DNA from: Brachypodius melanocephalos
Taxonomy: Eukaryota > Chordata > Aves > Passeriformes > Pycnonotidae
Assembly (NCBI GenBank): GCA_013398615.1
Contig: VZSR01001459.1
Location: forward strand, 4,315,439 to 4,379,438
DNA: 64,000 nt
Direction: 5' to 3'
The position numbers and the translations under genes are program-made. Below the pieces are notes generated by a model. It was not told the origin of the DNA. It saw only the letters and a list, made by a program, of their open reading frames with translations, and searched no databases. Shown here in pieces: positions 44,201 to 59,200 of the stretch (its first letter is position 1; each line of letters starts with the position of its first letter).

Positions 44201-47200
44201 TAATTATTTAACGTGTAATTGTTACCCATGTCATCAAATATGGTAAGAAACTGCATTGGGTAAGACTTCTGGAGGGGGTTAGAATAAAAATGCAGAAGAG
44301 GAAAAAGGGAGGAGAAACAATAAAGGACCATTAACAAGAGAGAAGTGAAGTAGCAGTGGCTATAAAGGTGGAGACATACTGCCACCATGCAGTGATGATG
44401 ATAAAATGAAACCTAACCACATTTTGCCCTGGATTTCTGGTGCAGACCCATCCTTGAAATTGGTGGGAATTCAATGGACTGGAGAGCATGTTATCTCTAA
44501 TGTATTTTCTGGCTCACAGATCACAATTAAAGTTAAATTCTGCCTTCTACAAAATTAGCTTGGACACACTGGTCTTCTGCAGCCAATCCTTTATCTTGAC
44601 TGGTCTCAGTTGAGCTAAAATTATGCAAGGAAAAAACCCAAATTTTTACTATGGAACTTCTCTTTTGAGATTATACGCAATTGCTATCATAGCAGAAGCT
44701 ATTTTCAAGGAAATCTAGGATGTATGGGTTACTTTTCAGAAGAGGAAATACCGTTTTACAGGTTCTTGCTGCTCCTATAGATCATTCCATTCAAATGTCT
44801 TGGCTGTAAAAATAGTGATATAAATGTTGTTATGAGATGATGATATTCCAAATATTATACAGAATAAATGTTATCACTTAAATATTTTTAAATGCCAGCA
44901 TTCCTGCAGGCTGCAGCCTTTTGCTAAGAAGAGCATACACTTGTCAAATTTTTTGAGTTCTGTATTATTCAGTAAATGAGCATGTGGTTAATTAAAGTAG
45001 CATTACTATACTGTGAGGTGACCAGATTGCAAACATATCTTTAACAATTGGCCCTTGTAAATAAAATAGAAGAGAGTTGATTGAGATCTGAAAATGTCAA
45101 TAGATGCAAAAAGACACCTTAGAGCATTACCTTATAAAATAAAAAGAGAGAAGTAATGACATGGTCAATATTAACTGCCATCAGCTGGAAAGAAATCAGA
45201 TTGTCAGGGATCTATAAAATTCTTGCCAAAGTAGAACCTCATTTACACATACCCTTTGCTAAGAAAAGCGTATGTGACAGCTTAGAGGTTTTAGCTGCCA
45301 AAGATCTTTCACTCTGAATACAGTAAATGTCACATCTATTTATTTATCGTTAAATTTTGCTAAGTATCTGTAGAAATATTTGGATTTTTTCTATCATAAT
45401 GTAGATGTTTAAAAGGAAAAGAATCCAGATTATAATGCAGCTGTAGCACCAAACCATATGTCTGCTAAATGGGAGCAAAAATACACCACTGAATTACTGG
45501 GAGTAAACATAACCTAGATACTATAAGAAGAATATTAAATGGATTATATAAATACAGGGTATTGCCATAAAATCATGCAATTAGACAATAGTAGCCATCA
45601 GCCAATAGATTATTTCACATGCTGAAAGTAATCACAGTTGTATAGCAATTTGCATTTTCTAAATCTTTCAAATCTTGGCAAGCACAGTTTTTCTACCAAC
45701 TGCAGTGGTGGTCATAACAATGTCCAGGCCTTTTTTGAGAGATAAATAGAGGAATAAGGCAGCCATCCTGCACCCCAGCTTTATCAGAATCTGCCTGGAG
45801 TCCCAGGTGCTCAAAACAGTCTTGTTTGACTTCAGTTTGAGTCTTCAACTTCTTTCTTGTAAGAAGACATAGAAGGGTGATTTAGTGGTATTTTGGTTGG
45901 CACTTGCACTGTGCTGTGCAAGACCAAATGGTCCAGTGGAATACTCAGTAATATTCAATGTTATGAATAATGTCAGGAATGAGAGAGAACTCAGATTAGT
46001 GTGACTGTTGTGTTTGCTTGCTTTTGCTCAGAAGGAGCTTCATAAGTCCATTTGGATTCTACATCATTGTGTGAAAGGGAAAAAAGTTAATAACTTAAAT
46101 AAGAAAGGCCTGTGTGTCTGCTCAGTCTGGTAAAACTTACTGGGAGTAATTGTCAACTGTGTTTTCACATTTGGGGTCTCTTATGTTCTTTTTATATAAT
46201 GTGAAAGGAGAGGAGGCTTCTTCATCCCATCCACGGCCATCTTCAAACTGAGCAAGAGCTGATTATCCTTGAGCTTAAATTGGGCTTTGTAAATCCCAGG
46301 GAACAGGTTCTCAGTATTTATAATTGTAGCACTTAGAATTGGAAATACAATGAAATGTTTACCTCAAAACTGCCAGATTTATCAAGATTTCTTGTTACTG
46401 CATATTGAACTAGCTCTGCCCCTGGGAACTCAGATCTAAATGGTATCGAGTGAAGACTTCCTCTCCTCAAGTTTTATGTGTGAAACAAAGTGCAACTCTA
46501 AATATCTTTTTTTTTTCCCCTGCAGATGATATGGAAGCAATTCCAGTCAAGCAGTTTGTTAAACACATCAGTGAGCTGTATTCTAATAACCAGCATGGGT
46601 TCTCAGAAGACTTTGAGGTACGATTTAATGACCCACCAATAAAATGTTGTTTTCCTAAAGTTAATTGTGTATTAATAATTGGGGACCATGTGACATCTGT
46701 GTGAGGCTGTCATGTCAGGTAAATGCAGTGCTCAAATGTATCAGAAGAAACAGGATGATACCAATTTGCTACCAGCTATGGGCAATGTGGGACTGGACAT
46801 TTACAGATGTTTTCTAACCACCACAGATTTGGTGCCTTTAAGGGGGAACCCTCCTAGGTTTTTCTTAAATAGGAAAAGCTGCCTACAAGTCCCCAGGAAC
46901 AACATAAAGATAAAAACAGTTGTTTTTAACTAGAAGGTTTTCTTAAAATTATTTTACTCTTCTTGCTCCAGACTTTGCTCCTCTTAGTCATCCGAAAAGC
47001 CACATATCCCCTGAGTAGTCCAAGAGTGGTGAAATAGTGCTTGCAAGGAGTAAAAGTAATAGAATTTGGTCTCTGATGAAAAGCCAAACTGTGAAATAGT
47101 TCCTTGAGTCCTTTTTCATGCTCTCTTCAGACAGGAGAGATTGCTATTGAAGTCATTGATTATTTTGTTCCGGTAAAACAAAGAAGAAAGGATTTGGGGT

Positions 47201-50200
47201 TTAGTTGGTGGTATTTGCCTAATGTGACTAATTTTAAATTTGCATCTTGTTACCTGTGTAGAACAGATTCTGACCTATAAATGTGCTGTCATCTGGAGAT
47301 AATTCCAATGGAGCGAAAGTAGTTTTCTACCTCTGGGTTACCAAACCCATATTATGCAAGCATGGTAAACATAATGCAGCATAAGAGAGCAGAGTCAGGC
47401 TATTCCTTCACTCAGTCTAATCACAGTCACTGCTGAACTTTTGGAAATACTGAGAAACAGGAGAAGCCCCAAGAAATCACATGGACTTGCACTTCTGGCT
47501 TCCCCATCAGCAAAAGAAAGTGTGTTTGCCTGCTGCCTGTGAATGAGAGCAGCAGCTCTGCTTACAAACAAGGCACTGAACCAAAATAGGTGGCCTTATA
47601 TCCACAGCTTCTTTGCTTACTGCACTGTAAAGACAAGATTGTATGCAGGAATTGTTTTTAATGGGATCATTTAGAACGTTTATTGTTGCTGTTTGGTTAC
47701 TGTCTATAAAGAGTGTCTACTTTGTCTGATGCCCAAAAGGGGTTGTGTAAGTTAGAAATATTTTGTATTCATGAGGAAGGCAAATGTGTAAGGTGTTAAA
47801 GTGATTTAGTTCAATTGACTGCTGGCTGGATGGCTGAGCAGGAATATTGAGGCATTTAACAATGTTGATGGTATTCAGGACAAACATTTATTCTCCAGAG
47901 AGTAGAATTTGATCAGGATGATCAAATGCGACTCACTCTTCTCAATTATTTATGAATTGCGACCCCAGTGCTATTCATCACAGCTGGGTTTTACACCATT
48001 TAATTATTCAAAATAATCAACAACACATCTGTAAACTTGGTCTGGCTTTAAGCAGGCTTTGCTTCAGTTGTCACTAAATCACTGCTATTAAGAAATGTTG
48101 GACACCTTCCGCCTGTGTTTTAGCAAAGAAAAACACTGCTCTAATAGTCTTATTTTTTTTCCCTTCCTCCTGGAGTTCCCTGCTGTGAGTGCTGTGCTGT
48201 GGCAGCTACTTGGAGAGAGCTTTGGCCAATTAGTCCCATTCTGGGGAGCACAGGGTCCCCTCCAAAGGGAAGTTAAACTCCTCCAACTGCACTGCGTGCA
48301 CCAAATTCTATTCTCTGTGCTGCCTTAAAACTCGGAGTGTCTGCTTTGAAGTCAGGATAGCTACTCCAGATGTATTTCTCCATAGCTGAAGTCTCAGCTT
48401 CCTACATGTAAATGAAATCTCCTGCTAGAGTGAGGAGTAGGAACAGGAGCAAGGCAATCTCTGTCTGGGATAAACCACCCAGCTCCCCTTCATTGCTGAT
48501 GTTCTGCCCTGCTGAGGCCTCGTGGTCCTGATTTGAAACCCAGAATTTTTCACAGAGCCCATAGGTAAAATGTTTCTCAGGTGCCCAAACTGACTCCATG
48601 GTCAGAGCCCCAGTTTGGAGAGTGGCTGAGGGATAGAGGAACCCAAGGTTACCTTTCTACAGTGGCTGTTGGAGTGGCTGCAGTGCAGCTTCTCACATCC
48701 AGCCAGATCCATGGTCCATGTGCTGGAGTTACGTCTGCCACCTCTGGGGAAGACTTAGCCAATGGTTTATGGAGAAATAATAAGATTCCAGCTAAAACAG
48801 AAAATCCAGGGCTGCTAGCCTTGGGTGGAAAGTACCACAGCCATATCGTGCCTTCATGCCTGTGGAAGTTTTGAAAAGAGGTAATGGATTCTGCAGTCAT
48901 ACAAAGAAATACAGCTTTTTACATCTAAAAAAGGGGAAGAAAAGAGGATGGCAAGGAGGTGCTAAATAATGATCAATACTGCAGAATAAATAAATCCTCC
49001 CAAAAGGTAGCCAGTGCATGAGATTTTGTTTAAAAAAATTAATCAAAAATCTCTTCAGAAATTTCTGGGGCAGGAGGTTTAAGGTAGAAGCTGAAAAAGA
49101 AAAGGCTAAGCTAGGCACACACATACACTGCCCAATGTGGAAGGTGAACCTCCTCCATTTGTTTGTTGCTAGATTTTGGTGTCACTTCCTGTGTTTTTTG
49201 ACAGCATATTTAGGGCTGTGTTGAGTTGTTTTTTACAGGAAGAAAATTCCTTTAAAAGTGAATTGTGTGAATACTCCCTCCTCCTCTTAAACTGAGCTGT
49301 AATTGCAGCTAAATATTTTGTGAATGTGCTTAGGAAGCATTTTATGTGCAAGGAAAAAAGGACTTTGAACTCACAAATCTTCCCTTGGAAAGTACATCTA
49401 AAATGAATCCTTATTCCCTTTGGGCAATCATAGTGCAAGTAGCCAGATTTATTGTCTGGTGATAGCTGGGCTTTCTTGTATATAGAGAATTTTAAAGATT
49501 TCCTTTGAGTCCTGTGAATTTTCAATTTTTGATATAAATTGGAAGTACAGGACCCAATTTAATACTGAACAACAAATAGCTTTTCAAAATAAAGATCCTG
49601 CATCAGTAGTGCTGGTATGTGACATAACTCTTTGTATTCAGCCCTGGAGTTTGGTCAGTAGTAGACTAAGAAAAGTTCAGGGAAGGTTTTTGCTTGCTCT
49701 GAGGTAGCTCCAGCACTGTCTTGCTGTGGTGTACAGAATGAGGTACCACATTTTTACAAGGGCACTGCGTGGGGTTTCAGAGCAAGACTGAACAGAGATT
49801 GAAAGTCTTCCTGAGCCAGAGATTATATCTATTCCTTGTCTAGCCAGAGATTTTCTTGGCATCATTGTATTTAACGGTCTTTGATAGACCTTTCTTCCAT
49901 AAATTTCTAATTGTCTCTTGAACCCTTTTATGCTTCTGGTGTCCAAAGCATTCCGTGGCAATGAATTCTACAATTTGTTCCACAAGAACAGACTTCCTTT
50001 TGCTTTTAATTCATATTGAATAACTTCTCCTGGTGCCTCCTACTTTCTGCATTACAAAGTGCATCCCTGTTTACTCACATGATTCTGTCTTTATATTCCC
50101 CCTTAATAATCCATTTTCAAATCTGAAGAAGTCTAAATTATTCACTTCATTTTTTGGAGGAAGCCACTCAGACTTGTGATGAGTCGTCCCTTCTGTACCC

Positions 50201-53200
50201 CTTTTTTTTTTTCCTTTACCATAACCTTTATCAAGATGGGAAGACCACAGCTGTGCACAGTATATGGCAGGTTGTTTTACTGCAGAGTTCAGCGATGTTT
50301 TCAGTTTTCCATTACTTTCCTCCTTCCTAACAGAGTGTTTGGTTTTTAACAACTACTGAGCACTCATCTGACACCTCCAGAAAATTATTGAGTGTGACCC
50401 TAAGGTCTCATCACTGAATTGCAATAGCAAATTGGGAACCTGTCAGTATACATGTATAGTTAGGGCAGGTTTTCCCCAAGTACATCACTTTGCATTTATC
50501 AACATTGAATTTCATTTGCCGTTTTGTCACTTGGTCACTCAGTGCTGTGAGATTGTTCAGCTTCCCTTCACAAATAAGGTTTTTTTCTAATTATCCTGAA
50601 TAATATTGTGTTGCAAACACACTTTGTCTCCTCTGCAGTCTATTTATGAATAGGTTAGGTCCCCATAAGGTCCCACCAGTGAAAGTTGAACACTGTCAGT
50701 TCCTGGGCAGTGAGTCCCACCACTAACCTGGTAGTGCACAAGGCGAGTTTTCATTTTGCTCCAAAACCAGAACAGGTTTTTTTAGTAATATTTTCTGAGA
50801 GGCTTTTTCACACATTTTGAAAATTGATATGCTGCTCTCTTCTAGGCAGCCTGTAGACTTCTTCAGAGACCTCTCCCCAATGTGTTCAAGGCATTCACTG
50901 GCTCTGCTCCTCTATTGCAGTCTTGCAGTTAGCCCCACAGAGAAGTCAGATATAGTGGGCTGCAGTGCCTAAAACCCCTTCTAGATCTCAATTTAAAAAC
51001 TGATGTCACATTTTCATCCTCTATTTCCCTGATAGCCTGACTATATAGGACGTGTGCCCTCCAAATTCCTGTATCAAAAAGAGTGTGAAGTGCCACCTCC
51101 CACAGTAGAGCTTTTCACTCCCTCCCCCTGGCCAGTTACTGGAATAACACAGTAAGTTTTTTTGAGTAATCATGTCCTTTTGCTCTAAGAAAGGAACACT
51201 AAGCCAAGAAATCACCTTCCATCCCCAAAGCTATCTGTGAATTTTTACAGTTTAATGCAGCATTTGGATTTTTGAGATCAGGGAGTTTTATTTCCCTCCT
51301 CTGTAATTCTGGAGTGGGCTGGTCATTGCTGCTGCTGGAGCGGTTGGAGAGGGGAAATGCAATCTCTGCAGACCTCTCCTGCCTGTGGCCATGTGAGCTT
51401 CATGATTCATTGCCAATTTGGAGTCTGAACAGGCTCACTGAACTCAGAGGCAGGCTGTCTAGCTCCCTCATCACATCAAATGAAAATATCTTTATACTCC
51501 AGTGGCACCTTCTTCTAAATGTCCTGAAATGTAAGAAAATAACATAAATCTGTATTTCCAGCGATGTGGCAGGGATTTGCTAACATTATTCTCATGGTTG
51601 CTGCTGCTCAGGGCAGGGGTCACTGGGTCTTTTTAACTGGGGACCTCAGAATGTTATTGTCTAGCAAAGGGTTGCATTGAAAACAGATAATGCTGCACTT
51701 TGCACATTTCTTGAGATACTAAAAACCTGGTGTAGATATACTGACATCCCTTACAGATTAGACACAGCTCACACCAGACACATGCTTACAGCTGCATCTA
51801 AACCAAGGAATTTGGCAGCAGAAAGATGCCATTTCAAAAGCATGCTGCTAGCAGACAATACTGCATTGGGAATGTTTTACAGCCCTGACCCAAAATTGCC
51901 TTAATTGAAGGTATTCTCAGCCTGTGCATTGCTATACTGAAACCAGAGGGAAGCAGCACTGTGAAGCTGGAGGAGGAAGGATTGCTGAAGAACAGGGCCT
52001 TCCTGGAGTTCTCAATTCTTACCTCACTGCTTCACCTATCCTGAGAAATTATGAATTAACAGATGAAGTTGAAGAGAAGCAGTAAAAGAAGTTCAGCTAT
52101 CTGGGGGTTCTGTTACTAACCACAGTACCACAGCCATTCCCCAGGTTTGTGCCTGGAAGCCCCACTTGGATGAGCCATTGGCTGGGCAATGCAAGGATTT
52201 GGTCAGACTCTGACACCTCCACCACACCATCCTTTCCTCTCTCATGCATTTTACAGGAGGTTTTAGCTGCCTATTGATGTTATTCCTGTGTTGAGTCCTT
52301 TTGGTTTGTTTATTTTCACCTCTTTCTAGGCTGTCCCCAAGTCACCTCTCTCTCGAGTGCTGTTGGAGAGTTTATGCCAGTGCTAAATCATTACAGAAAT
52401 CTACACTGTTCCTGGGGGATATCTTCAAATACTCTCTGCAGTCTCTGTTGGTATGCTGTCTTCATGTTTGCTGTGATAAAACAAACAGCAAGAGCACTAC
52501 CACAGAATTCTTGTAATTTGGGATTAAAATAATAGATCAAAACTGATATTGGGGGTGGATGAACTACCTCCTTCCATGCTGAAAAATATCAACCTTAATA
52601 TCAAAACACAGCTATGGACCTTCTCAGGTTTAGTTGCTCAGATGAGGATCCTTTCTTTGTTGTGACTCCTCATTGCTATTCATAGGCTTTCACAGTTCAG
52701 CCCCTGCCAGAACATCAGCCTGAAGTAATGGGAAACAACAGCAGCAGCGCTTTGTAAGGCCAAATCAAGAGACTGAGTTCCTGCTCAGCCACTGTAGCAA
52801 AAATTCCTGCTCAGAACCTTATACTGCCAGCAAGACACTGGAGCAGTTTGATTTTACACTTAAATGGAAATTCTTTGAAGTTTAGAAGAAACTAATCTGT
52901 AACTTGTTTCAGAAACCCAATTAAAATGGGTCGTTAAACCTGGGTGTATCAAATTCCAATTAGCATTAGCATGGACAATATAATTAAAAGGTAAATTAGC
53001 CATAATAGCATGGACTAGAACACTTCTTACAGTAACTAACAGTCAATTGAAACCATGTACTTTGGTTTCTGGGGTTGTCAATGATTAAGTTGAAAGGACA
53101 GAGTAAAGCCTGTATCCATTCATCCTGGGCTGGTAATGTGTTCTGGGAAGTTAAACACGAGGAGCAGCAGTGTGCAAGCCAGCCATCATTAAAATCAGTG

Positions 53201-56200
53201 AAGGAGACTAAACATGATTATGGAAAGCCAAAGGAAATATTCTAGAGATGAAAAGTTTATGGATGAATTATGAACATGGCGATACAAACTATTTGTCCTA
53301 CTCCAAGGTGCCAGTAACAGTTTTGTGCCTGCAGGGAGAGGACTTTTTTAGGCTGAGCTGCAGTGAGCAGCCTGGGGTCAGCCCTGACCTGGTGATCTGC
53401 CTGCAAACATAGGTTGTAGTAGTAATGCAATCATGGTGATGTTTTAAGTGCAACCAAAGGACTTGGTAGCCAGTAAGGTTTAGAGATCCCAGGGTGTTCA
53501 TTGCACAAGCAACAGAAAATGCTGGGAAAGTAAATATGTTGATATACATACACGTGATAAAATGGCATAATTTAAATGGGGACTTTAGGGGACTTTCTCC
53601 AGTGTGTTATTTATTAACACTGGGGTGTCATCTTCTGCCAAGGGGTAAATAATACTCTGAACAGAGGCACAGATAACAGACTGCAACTAGTCCTGTCTCC
53701 TTGCAGCCTTTTGTGCATGGATGAAAGGCAACCACCTTGGCTTTAATAACAGAGGAATGTTAACTTACACCCTCCTGGCTGGTGGTGGTGGGGGCTGTGG
53801 TTCAGTGATTTGCTGTTAGAATTTGGAGAGATGAGCCTCAGAGGGTATGAATACCCACCCCCTGCTCTCAACCCCATCTGGGTTTTGGCATAGGCCAGAG
53901 TGGAGCTGGAGGATGTCCTCAGTCCCCTTCTCATTGACAGCTTCAGTGTCCCAAAGCTCTACCTGTGTCCTGGACTGGAGGGGAGGGCTGAAAACCTTAA
54001 AATACAAAAATAGCTGAGGCATACTGGCAAGGGGGAAGCTTTTCTATAAGTCTCCTTTTGCTGTGCTTTTGCATTGTGCAGATATAGGAATACACCATTA
54101 CAACAGCTTTCCAGGGTATTAAAAACCATTTAGAATATTATGTGTTAAGAAAAGCCATTTTCAGATCTTCAGCTCTCACAGCATCAGACCTCCTTTTCCA
54201 TTGCTGTGTTTTTCACCATCTCAGCTTAATCTTTCCCTTCTATTAACTTTATATTGGCCAGCTGGGAACATGTACAGTTGAGGAAACAGTCACCATCAAC
54301 ATAAAAAGGTTAATTAAAATGATTAACCTCACCAACAATTCCCTTATGGAAAAATCCTATAGAATTTAATAGAAAATGATACATTTACTATGTAGTATTT
54401 AAACTGTCAGAGAAAATTCCTTAGCAGGGAGATAATTCCCTAGTAAATTGTATAACTTCTCGGAGTATTCTCCACAGAACCTTATTGGATTAATCTGTAT
54501 TAAATTCTACAGCATTTGGCATAAATTTTTCAATGCCAATATCTTCTAAAAAGAATTTTATAGTGATGCAGGGATGTAGAGTTTGATGCGAGGCTTTTCA
54601 GAAAGGGGCAGAATATTTTTTGGGAGTGACCTGTAACGGTACAGCAGTGATGTTGTACGATTTCTAAATGCAAAAATAGGTAAAACAAAATTACAATAAA
54701 TCAACCTAACATGTAAATATTGCTGCTTTTCCAGCCATGACTTAGGCTGAACTGATCCTGCCTATTGTGTAATCTGAAATCCCTTGCTTACTGGAGCTGA
54801 CAGGCAGAATTAGGGGAAGAGCACACTTGAATATGAGCTTTTTTTATTTGATAGAAGTGGAACTATGAAAATTCCATTAGGGCCAGCTGAGAGTTTTACT
54901 TGATTCGTCTTTGTCTTTGCTCAGCTCATCTCCTTGAGCACAGTATGTTTCTCCCCATGGAGGGCTGGGAAGAGAGAGAAAAGCAATTGTTATTTGAGAG
55001 TGTCACATGGATATAAAAGCTGTAAAATGTACAAGGTTTTAGTATACTTTGCACTTTCAAAATGTAAATGTTGGGGAAGATATAAAAATTGCTATGCAAG
55101 TCCTTGGTGAAATGTCTGCATAATGCTGAACTCCTACATCTGCTGTTTGTATAGCATTTCTTGTGATAATTTTTCTCTGTCACTTAGCTCATGATCTTTG
55201 TAGCAGCTGTGAGCTCCTAATGACTTTGCCTCTTAGGTTCTATACTGTTATTTTTAAAGTTTGAAGTACAAAGTAATTTGGCACTTCCTCACATATCCTG
55301 GGGGGAAATTGGTTCTGTTTGGTGCAATTTCTGGGAGTCACAAAAGATTTGAATAAATATAATTTCTTCCACAACTTTGTAAACTCCAAATTTTAATCTT
55401 TTTCTTTTTCAAAAATATGTCCTTAAATGAAGAATATTTATGCTAATGATAAAAAGAGGGTTCTCTTTTTCAGGAAGATTATGGTTAAACAGATACTTAA
55501 AAGGTGTCTCTTGGAGATTAAAAGACTCTTGAGTTTGTAGGGCAGTCTCTGAAGGGTGTAACTCTCCTGGGGAATGGCTGCTTCTCTTTCGAGTAAAAAA
55601 GAAAGACTCTTCATTGCCCCATTTCAGTAGCTCTCTATTCTGTTGTTGAACAAAGTAAGAGGTGGGTTAAGAACTTAAAAATGCCAAGGGAATTAGGTAT
55701 CTAGCATACAGCCTCAGCTAGACAGACATCTGATCTCTGGCTTCATGAGACCCTTGGTCTCTCTCTGCTTTGTAAATACACATGGATGCAACCTTCTCTT
55801 CACTGCATTGGGAGCTGTTAATCAGCATCCCAGCAGTGGTATTTAAAGCTCTCACTGTTATCTTCAGAGATCTATTTTATTTATATTTTACAAAACGAGT
55901 CTCTCTGCAGAGAACTAGCAAAAGGTCAGTGCCAAACTTAAATGTCAGAAACCCCATTTTGAGAGGTTATAAGCAGACAAGTTGTCCAGCGGTCAGAAGT
56001 CTTCTGTTGAAATGTTTTTTGTGCTTAGTTTGTTACACTGCACTGGCCCCTCTTGCATCTGGGGAACCCTATCTTAGCTCCTCAAGGAGGGACAGAGTGG
56101 GGCATGGCAGGAGATGCAGTGCAGAAGGTGATGGACTGGTGGTCAGAGGGGACAGTTGGCCCTCAGGATGCTCATCTGTCCCCAAGCTTGTGGAGAGGAG

Positions 56201-59200
56201 CGTGACCATGCTCCAGGGACAGCTGACACAGCTCGGTGTGAGACCACAACATACAGGACAATACTGAAAGACTCTGTGTTAAACCCAGCAGTTAAAATGC
56301 TGATACTCTGATCATGGTTTCTGTGAGCTGTTGTAAAAGCAGAGAAAGCTCAGGTTTTTCAGACTGACAGATTTTCCTTTTGAATAATCTTTCTGCCTAG
56401 GAAGTGCAGCGCTGTACGGCTGACATGAACATCACTGCAGAGCATTCCAACCATCCCGACAACAAGCACAAGAACAGATACATCAACATCCTGGCCTGTA
56501 AGTAAGCACTGGCCTGAGCACCATGAATCAACCCAAAAGGCAAAATGAATCAACCCAGAAAGGCACTCACTCTACTCTTGCAGTGTGTGTGTGTGACTGG
56601 GGCAGGCAGGTGGCTTCAGGTTACATTATTAAACAGGATGTAATTAAACATGTGAAAGTGTGGCTGGAAGATACTTCCCTCATTAAAGGCAGTGAATGTT
56701 TTGACTTCTCCAGGGCCAGGATTTCACTCCAGCTTTTGTTTTGAAATGTTTCACAGTTTGACAGTCCAAGCATAGTTTTAGAAGTATAAGTTTGGTATGA
56801 AATTTTGAGGAGGAATAACTGGGATAAATTGATGATCAGAGTTCTCCTGCCTGCTAATGCCTGAAAACTGGCCTAAGGGAAGTACCTGGAGGAGCACAGA
56901 GTTTTACTGATGATTCCTGGGATTACCCTACAATCCCAAAGGTGCTAAATCTTACAGAGTGTATCTGCTGTATTTCAAATTGCTTTAGCTCTGTGTAGGA
57001 TTTGGACAAATAGTGATCTTTGTAGCACAGAGCAGGCTTTGCCTGTATCCCTCTGAGAACTGCAAATCTGGACTCTGCTCTAGAATGCAAATTGTGTGGG
57101 ATGGAAGTGCAGTAACTTTTTCCCTGTTGTTCTCTTATGTGGAATGGTTGTTATTCTTACGTGGAATGGATGGCAGATGCAACAGTCACTGTGGTTTAGA
57201 GACAGCCATGGAGAGCCCACTGGTAAAAAGTTCACAATGTTCATAAACATTGCAATAAATCTTGAATGCTTTTGATGCTTTTGATTGCATAGGAAAGAAA
57301 TGCATGTTTTCAGAAATGCAGATTTTCAGAAGTAATCAAATTACTGGCTTAAGACCAATTCCCAGACTTTTGAAAGACTTGCTGTGTGGCCTTGGGCAAA
57401 GGCTTTCATTGAGCTTGTCCCAGCTGTGATTTTACACACAGATGTCTGGTCTCTCTAGGTACAGAGATGTGGCATTGAAGGAGACACTTCAGTCCTCCAG
57501 ATTATGACTGGAGGAACCTCTTTCCATTGGTCCTCAAGGAAGGCAAATGAAACCAGTCTTTATGCTTAAAGTTGGCTCACAAGTCTCATCTCTGCATGAG
57601 TTGGAAGCACCACCAGCCCAGTGCTTCTGCCTAGGAGCAGGACTATGAGTTTTTTCCTGCTTTAAGGCAGAATCAAGCATTTGGGTGAAACAAAAAGAGG
57701 AGCTAAAGATCACAGCCCTCAAGTCTGTCCTCATGGTGTCATGATGGTGGGGAAGGAGCGAGGACATTCACTCAGCTCCCAGAGCCAGCAGAGCTGTGTG
57801 AGCCCAGCACTGAGGGGAGGATAATGAGCTGAGCCAAGCACAGGCAGCATTTCACAGCCCCATGGGGTGCCCTGGCTCTTTGCATCTCACTACCCTGAGT
57901 GATGTAGATGATTCTAGAAATTGTGCTCCTGAGGCTCCAGTGCCCTTTAAAGAGAAGCTGTCTCAGCATGAACCACGTACTTTAAGGGATTCGAAGGCTG
58001 ACAACCTGCACATGAGCAGATGACCAAGAACAGATACTCCCATCTCCCTCTTGAGTCCAGTCCAAGGCCAATCTCTCCTGTGTATTAGTAAGGGCAGCCC
58101 TGATAGCCAGGAAATGGGATGCTTGCCTGCATTTCTGCACTGTGTTTCCCTAATGTTTCCCTGCTCTGTTTTTTATCCTGCAGATGATCACAGCAGGGTG
58201 AAGCTAAGGCCTTTACCGGGGAAAGATTCTAAGCACAGTGACTACATTAATGCTAATTATGTTGATGTAAGTTGTTTTAATGGTTTTTATCTGCTCTATC
58301 TTTGAATCATTCTACAAGGAGGAAGTATTGTCATTTGTGATGTGATTGTGTTTTCCAGCTTCACCTGATAATTTTGCTACAAATTCTTCACTATTCTGAA
58401 TGAGAAAAGAGCCTTTCTTGTTACCTCTAAAATACTAATTTTTCTGCCATGATACTGCTTTCATCTCACTTGACCTTACGGTTTTCTTTGAAGGGTTACA
58501 ACAAAGCAAAAGCCTACATTGCTACCCAGGGACCTTTAAAGTCTACATTTGAAGATTTCTGGAGGATGATTTGGGAACAAAATACAGGAATCATTGTCAT
58601 GATCACGAACCTTGTTGAAAAAGGAAGAGTAAGAGATTTTCTAATTTGTTACCAGTTGCTCCTTAACACTTCCCCAAATCACCTGGGCACAATTTGTTTT
58701 AAATGGCTTGGGTTGATATGTACTGATGGATAATACATAACTAACAGAACAGAGGGATACACACTGAGCCGTGATTTTTTCCAAAAAGCTCTAGACACAA
58801 ACACAAAGCAGCAGCTCAGGCCCTTACCCAACTGACCCAACTGTGTCTGTGTTCAGAGGAAATGCGATCAGTACTGGCCGACGGAGAACAGCGAGGAGTA
58901 CGGCAACATCATCGTCACGCTCAAGAGCACAAACATCCACGCCTGCTACACCGTGCGCCGCTTCACCATCAGGAACACCAAGATGAAAAAGGTGAGCCAG
59001 GCCTTCCCTGCCCCCATCCAGGCATCTTCTGGCTGGTATAGGACACAAGAGCAAAACTCAGCGTTTGCATAGGCAGCCTGGAGAGGCAGGTGTGTGAGAA
59101 ATAAGTAAAGAAAGGATTACAAGGAACCTGTTGCTAAGGTTTAGCCTGGATTTCTTTTTCTCAAGTGCACTGCTGCTTTGGTGTCCTTGTAATTGCTGTT

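Noticed and set aside
49677..50352. Minus-strand open frames of 94 and 93 codons as real genes
   Set aside because: They are broken pieces of a CR1 reverse transcriptase frame and belong to the LINE relic.
55782..56267. 161-codon open frame upstream of the KNRY exon
   Set aside because: The translation shows no recognisable family, and it lies wholly inside an intron with matching phase-0 splice sites around it. No PTPRG isoform I know includes it.
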